This document shows, piece by piece, positions 5,539 to 7,008 of a DNA stretch of 7,008 bases (position 1 is its first letter; each line of letters starts with the position of its first letter). Source of the DNA: JAKQIM01 sp964633225 (GTDB lineage: Bacteria > Chloroflexota > Anaerolineae > Anaerolineales > UBA4823); NCBI GenBank assembly GCA_964633225.1, contig CAZWFQ010000132.1, positions 1 to 7,008 of the forward strand. The letters are read 5' to 3'. Position numbers and translations under genes: made by a program. The notes below the pieces were generated by a model. The model saw only the letters and a list, made by a program, of their open reading frames with translations. It had not been told where the DNA came from and ran no database searches.

Positions 5539-7008
5539 TTACTTGAGCAAGCTTTCCAAGGCCAGTCGCTGCACCTCGGTCAGCGGGCGAGCCTGGCGTG
5601 GGTCCATCTCTCCAGCGGCAATCTTGGGCCAGGCCTGCTCAATCCCCAGCTTATACCAACTGTCCAGGCGGAAGGCGCGCAGGTATTTGCGCAGAGTCTC
5701 CAGCTTACGGCTGCGCCGGGCCTGCAAACCAGGTCCGCTCAGCACCAGGGTCAGCGCATCGCCAGGCGCCAAGGGCAGATCCGTCAAATCAAAGGTATCG
5801 GTACTTGGATCAAAATGGCTGTGCGCAGGATGGGATAGGCCGTTAATGCACACCTCCACCACCTCCGGGGGCTGCACCCCGCGCACATGCAGGTGGTAGG
5901 CGCGCTGGGCCGGAATGAGGGAAGCTTCACCCTGCACCGGCCCGATTTGCAGCTTGAGGGCCTCGCCGCTCCATTCGAGCGTCATGGGCGTCAGGGCAGA
6001 TTGGCCATCCAGGTAGGCATTCGAGACTCCGTCATCTTCGTACAGCTCAAAATGACCGTTTGCACCGGGGAATATGTACACGTGCAGTCCCGCCGGGTTG
6101 CCGGTATCGGCCCAGCCTTCCGCCTCAGCCAGGGGCACGATCGCCCCGGCCCGGGCATACACCGGGATGTCATCCAATGTGCCGTACACGTCGCGCCACC
6201 CGCCGCCCTGCAAGGCCTCGCCACTGAAGAAGTGGAACCATTCTCCTGCCGGGAGCCAGACCGGTTGGCGGCTGAGGCCGGTTTCGGGATGGGCCGGGCG
6301 GGTGAAGGGAGCAGCCAGCAGTTGGCTGCCGAACCAATATTCCTGCCCGCACTCATAGGCTTCGGGCTGCTCAGGGTGGGTGTAGTACAGGGGCGTGATG
6401 AGGGGCATGGCAGTGGTATGCTCACGCCAGGCCATGCTGTAGATATAGGGGATCAAGGCATGGCGCAGGCGCAGGGCTGCGCTGGCGGTGCGTTCGGCAT
6501 CTGGACCGCGTCCCCAGGGGCGGCGTTCGTGGTAAGGATTGTTGGTGCAGTGCATGCGCAAGATGGGGCTGAAGACTCCGTACTGCATCCAACGCGCATA
6601 CAGCTCGTCTTCCTCAATACCGCCCATGTGCCCGCCGATATCGTGGCTCCACCAGCCGTAACCCACATTGGCGGCGGTGGCGGTGAAGCTGGGCTGGTTA
6701 TCCAGGGCATCCCAACCCACCACCGTATCACCCGAAAAGCCGATTGGGTAGCGGTGATTGCCCAGCCCGCCCCAACGAGAGAAGATAAAGGGACGCTGCT
6801 GCCCATGGCGGGCATAATCGTAGAAGTGCAGGTGGTTCAGCCACCACAGCGGATCCAGCCCGGGCAGATCCGATTTGGTGCCTTGCTGCCAGTCGAGCCA
6901 CCAAAAATCCACCGCCTGCTCAGCCGGCAGGGCGCCGGGCTCTAGAGGATGGTGCAGCAGCTCAAAGTAAGCCTGCATAAAATGCGGGTCGGCGCAGTCA
7001 AAGGGGAT
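5539..7008 (-). CDS. Glycoside hydrolase family 31 enzyme, alpha-glucosidase-like (5' end cut by window edge)
   Basis: The visible 489 residues are the C-terminal part of a retaining GH31 enzyme, which releases alpha-linked sugars such as glucose or xylose. The frame is open to base 7008 (IPFDCADPHF precedes the first visible Met), so the N-terminal beta-sandwich and first part of the barrel are outside the window. Counting from the edge, DFWWLDWQQG at 34-43 holds the likely nucleophile D39 and GFSGDTVVGW holds the likely acid/base D94. SHDIGGHMGG at 121-130 and GVFSPILRMH complete the barrel signature. A beta-sandwich follows, with DIPVYARAGAIVPL and a DUF5110-like region at about 305-335 (FPGANGHFELYEDDG). 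The last 60 residues are a basic, helical tail. The WWLDWQQG form of the nucleophile motif differs from the classical WIDMNE, so the substrate is not assigned. No sugar transporter or regulator is in view. Confidence 0.93.
   Translation of the reverse strand: MPFDCADPHFMQAYFELLHHPLEPGALPAEQAVDFWWLDWQQGTKSDLPGLDPLWWLNHLHFYDYARHGQQRPFIFSRWGGLGNHRYPIGFSGDTVVGWDALDNQPSFTATAANVGYGWWSHDIGGHMGGIEEDELYARWMQYGVFSPILRMHCTNNPYHERRPWGRGPDAERTASAALRLRHALIPYIYSMAWREHTTAMPLITPLYYTHPEQPEAYECGQEYWFGSQLLAAPFTRPAHPETGLSRQPVWLPAGEWFHFFSGEALQGGGWRDVYGTLDDIPVYARAGAIVPLAEAEGWADTGNPAGLHVYIFPGANGHFELYEDDGVSNAYLDGQSALTPMTLEWSGEALKLQIGPVQGEASLIPAQRAYHLHVRGVQPPEVVEVCINGLSHPAHSHFDPSTDTFDLTDLPLAPGDALTLVLSGPGLQARRSRKLETLRKYLRAFRLDSWYKLGIEQAWPKIAAGEMDPRQARPLTEVQRLALESLLK

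Noticed and set aside
5887..6945. Long plus-strand frame of 352 codons
   Set aside because: It is antisense to the GH31 gene, which carries all expected catalytic motifs. GC-rich codon use creates such antisense frames.

Overview
The window holds six protein genes. All six lie on the minus strand and are packed with short gaps, so transcription runs from high to low coordinates. Read in that order they are: a glycoside hydrolase family 31 gene cut by the right edge; an aminoglycoside 6-adenylyltransferase-like nucleotidyltransferase; a membrane ClpP-class/NfeD serine protease; a beta-class DNA methyltransferase with a TSPPY motif; a CcrM/HinfI-type GANTC adenine methyltransferase; and lipoyl synthase, cut by the left edge. 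No rRNA, tRNA, transposase, integrase or CRISPR array was seen.

The DNA looks like a moderately GC-rich, free-living bacterium. The gene mix, together with heptamer tandem repeats and a palindromic repeat built on CCGCAGAG-like words in the gaps, would fit a Chloroflexota (Anaerolineae-like) genome. This is an inference from general impression. No marker gene in the window proves it.

Region by region: 1-897 is lipA. 898-1060 is a gap with seven 7-bp tandem repeats and a possible lipA promoter. 1061-3082 is a two-gene DNA methyltransferase unit with a 12-bp gap and no restriction nuclease beside it. 3083-3205 is a gap filled by an imperfect palindrome, followed by a second, shorter heptamer array that runs into the 3' end of the nfeD-like gene. 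3206-4555 is that gene. 4590-5459 is the adenylyltransferase-like gene with a strong ribosome binding site. 5460-5538 carries a perfect 14-bp stem-loop just after the GH31 stop. 5539-7008 is the GH31 gene.

The genes do not form one obvious pathway. The clearest functional unit is the methyltransferase pair. A hand count found GANTC, the expected CcrM target, only seven times in the window, while GATC, which has the same specified bases, occurs more than 40 times. This would fit long-standing GANTC methylation and selection on site placement, as described for CcrM-bearing alphaproteobacteria. The other notable signal is the pair of related heptamer arrays in opposite orientation. One lies directly before lipA and the other supplies the last codons and stop of the protease gene.
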